Assembly: GCA_002428865.1 (NCBI GenBank)
Contig: DIYB01000019.1
Coordinates: forward strand, 1-6,097
Source: Patescibacteria group bacterium UBA6065
GTDB taxonomy: Bacteria; Patescibacteriota; Minisyncoccia; Phycocordibacterales; UBA6065
DNA length: 6,097 bases
Reading direction: 5' to 3'
In this document: piece by piece, positions 5,005 through 6,097 of the stretch
Numbering within the stretch: the first letter of the stretch is position 1
Layout: each line of letters begins with the position of its first letter
Translations under genes and position numbers: made by a program
The notes under the pieces: model-generated
What the model saw: only the letters and a program-made list of their open reading frames with translations
The model's database searches: none
What the model was told of the DNA's origin: nothing

Positions 5005-5034
5005 ATTATACCACTTAATAAGCATATAAGTCAA
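5005..5034 (-). promoter_or_regulatory. Extended -10 promoter of the lipoprotein gene
   Basis: On the minus strand, TTGACT (5029-5034) lies 18 bp from TATAAT (5005-5010), which is preceded by TGG and so forms an extended -10 element. Transcription should start near 4998, giving a leader of about 43 nt before ATG 4955. Confidence 0.75.
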
Positions 5035-5049
5035 CAATCTGAAAATGGC

Positions 5050-5078
5050 TTTAATTGGGCCACAAAAGACGATACAAT
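5050..5078 (+). promoter_or_regulatory. Possible promoter of pilB, near-leaderless
   Basis: TACAAT (5073-5078, 5 of 6 to consensus) ends 6 nt before the pilB ATG. A weak -35-like TTTAAT (5050-5055) lies 17 bp upstream. Use of this -10 would start the mRNA at or next to the ATG. There is no Shine-Dalgarno sequence upstream, which agrees with a leaderless message. Confidence 0.4.
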
Positions 5079-5084
5079 AGCACC

Positions 5085-6097
5085 ATGACTGTCAATTTCG
5101 ACGAAGAGAAGCAGGACAAAAAACTCGAAGAGTTCCGAAAAAAAGAGGAGGAGGATATTGCACAGATTGTCGCCGAGCGACACGGTATTGAATATGTTGA
5201 TCTCGTCCCGATCCCTATCAACATGGATGCACTCCGGCTTATCCCCGAGCAAGAAGCACGTGAATCGAAAATTGCAGGGTTCTCTCTCGTCGGTAAACGA
5301 ATCAAAGTCGCCGCCCTCTCCCCCGCCTTTGATAAAACCGTACAAGCAATTGACCGACTCAAAGCAAAAGGGTTTGAGGTCAGCGTTGCGGTGGCATCAT
5401 CGTCTTCACTCGAAAAAGCGTGGTCAAGATACGCTGACCTGTCATTCTCAATAGAAACCAAAGCCGGTGCACTCGAGGTATCAAGCGAGGAAATCAAGGG
5501 ATTCCTTGCAAGCATACAAACGATCGATGACGTCAAAAAGCAGATTGGGGAAATTATCAAGCTCAAAAAAGGATTCCGTATATCAAAAATACTCGAGATT
5601 GTTCTCTCTGGGGCGCTCGCAACACGAGCATCAGATATACACATCGAACCAGAGGAAGCGTACGCTCGATTGAGGTACCGTCTCGATGGAGTGCTTACTG
5701 ATATTACCGTCATTGATCTTGAAACATTCGGACTCCTTCTCTCGCGAATCAAATTGTTGTCAGGACTCAAACTCAATGTGAAAAGTGAGGCGCAAGACGG
5801 TCGTTTCTCTGTCAAAATCGCCGATGATATCGAGATACGCACCTCGATACTCCCCGGTGCCTACAGCGAATCAATTGTGCTGAGAATCCTGAATCCAAAA
5901 TCAATTCAGGTTCCCCTCGAGGAGCTTGGTATTCCATCAAAACTTCTTGCGATTCTTCAGAAAGAAATCGAGAAACCAAACGGTATGATCCTCACCACAG
6001 GACCAACTGGATCAGGAAAGACAACCACTCTCTATGCATTCTTGAGGAAGATACACACTCCGGGGGTAAAAATCATCACCATCGAGGATCCCATCGA
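5085..6097 (+). CDS. pilB: Type IV pilus assembly ATPase PilB/GspE, 5' part
   Basis: The reading frame stays open from ATG 5085 to the window edge: 337 complete codons and no stop. The product is the secretion-type hexameric ATPase that powers pilin polymerisation at the cytoplasmic side of the membrane. After a highly charged N-terminal helix (5-32) comes an N-terminal domain of T2SSE_N/MshEN type (about 33-117, HGIEYVDL to WSRY). The ATPase N-subdomain has ASDIHIEP (182-189), RYRLDGVL (197-204) and QDGRF (237-241). Walker A is GPTGSGKTT (306-314). The Asp-box ITIEDPI (331-337) is the last thing visible, so Walker B and the zinc-binding or C-terminal part lie outside. QDGR is preceded by Ala where Pro is usual. 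The gene is divergent from the lipoprotein gene. PilB versus GspE cannot be settled without the rest of the cluster, but a pilus role is likeliest in this type of genome. Confidence 0.93.
   Translation, partial: MTVNFDEEKQDKKLEEFRKKEEEDIAQIVAERHGIEYVDLVPIPINMDALRLIPEQEARESKIAGFSLVGKRIKVAALSPAFDKTVQAIDRLKAKGFEVSVAVASSSSLEKAWSRYADLSFSIETKAGALEVSSEEIKGFLASIQTIDDVKKQIGEIIKLKKGFRISKILEIVLSGALATRASDIHIEPEEAYARLRYRLDGVLTDITVIDLETFGLLLSRIKLLSGLKLNVKSEAQDGRFSVKIADDIEIRTSILPGAYSESIVLRILNPKSIQVPLEELGIPSKLLAILQKEIEKPNGMILTTGPTGSGKTTTLYAFLRKIHTPGVKIITIEDPI

Noticed and set aside
5051..5842. Minus-strand 263-codon frame, serine/arginine rich
   Set aside because: It is the antisense shadow of pilB, whose plus-strand frame carries all the family motifs. 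The frame has low-complexity Ser/Ile composition and no recognisable domain.

Overview
This window reads like a piece of a small-genome bacterial chromosome, most likely from the Candidate Phyla Radiation (Patescibacteria, Parcubacteria-like). The clues are a tRNA gene without an encoded CCA end, a very short DNA polymerase III delta subunit (238 aa), a 791-aa DNA polymerase I with no recognisable proofreading domain, and start codons mostly lacking a clear Shine-Dalgarno sequence. The taxonomic call is an inference from gene content. The standard genetic code fits: genes end in TAA, TAG and TGA, and no gene needs UGA to be read as an amino acid.

Layout from left to right. A complete tRNA-Lys(UUU) occupies 1-73 (+). 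It is followed by a non-coding, hairpin-rich stretch (74-206) ending in a near-perfect 19-bp copy of the tRNA 3' end. On the minus strand follow holA (207-923), then an unrecognised 128-aa gene (1027-1413) with its own consensus sigma70 promoter, a 14-bp inverted repeat that buries its start codon, and its own terminator. Next comes a probable tsaE-polA operon (4393 down to 1582, with a 4-nt gap between the genes) ending at a weaker hairpin. A predicted lipoprotein gene (4455-4955) has its own promoter and a textbook terminator. From 5085 to the right edge, on the plus strand, runs the N-terminal two thirds or so of a type IV pilus assembly ATPase (PilB/GspE). It has no stop codon inside the window. 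The two rightmost genes are divergent and share an intergenic region of about 130 bp.

Functionally this is mostly housekeeping: replication and repair (HolA clamp-loader subunit, PolA), tRNA t6A modification (TsaE), tRNA-Lys, and pilus assembly. TsaE and tRNA-Lys both belong to translation, but t6A is made on ANN-decoding tRNAs including tRNA-Lys, so their proximity may be incidental. The two unknown genes (128-aa protein and lipoprotein) are each single-gene transcription units set between core genes. The least explained material is the leader of the 128-aa gene (1405-1517) and the duplicated tRNA end with its structured spacer (57-204).

No stretch longer than 300 bp lacks a gene. No CRISPR array, insertion sequence, transposase, integrase or defence gene is visible. 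Promoters, terminators and RNA folds were judged by eye and not by folding software.
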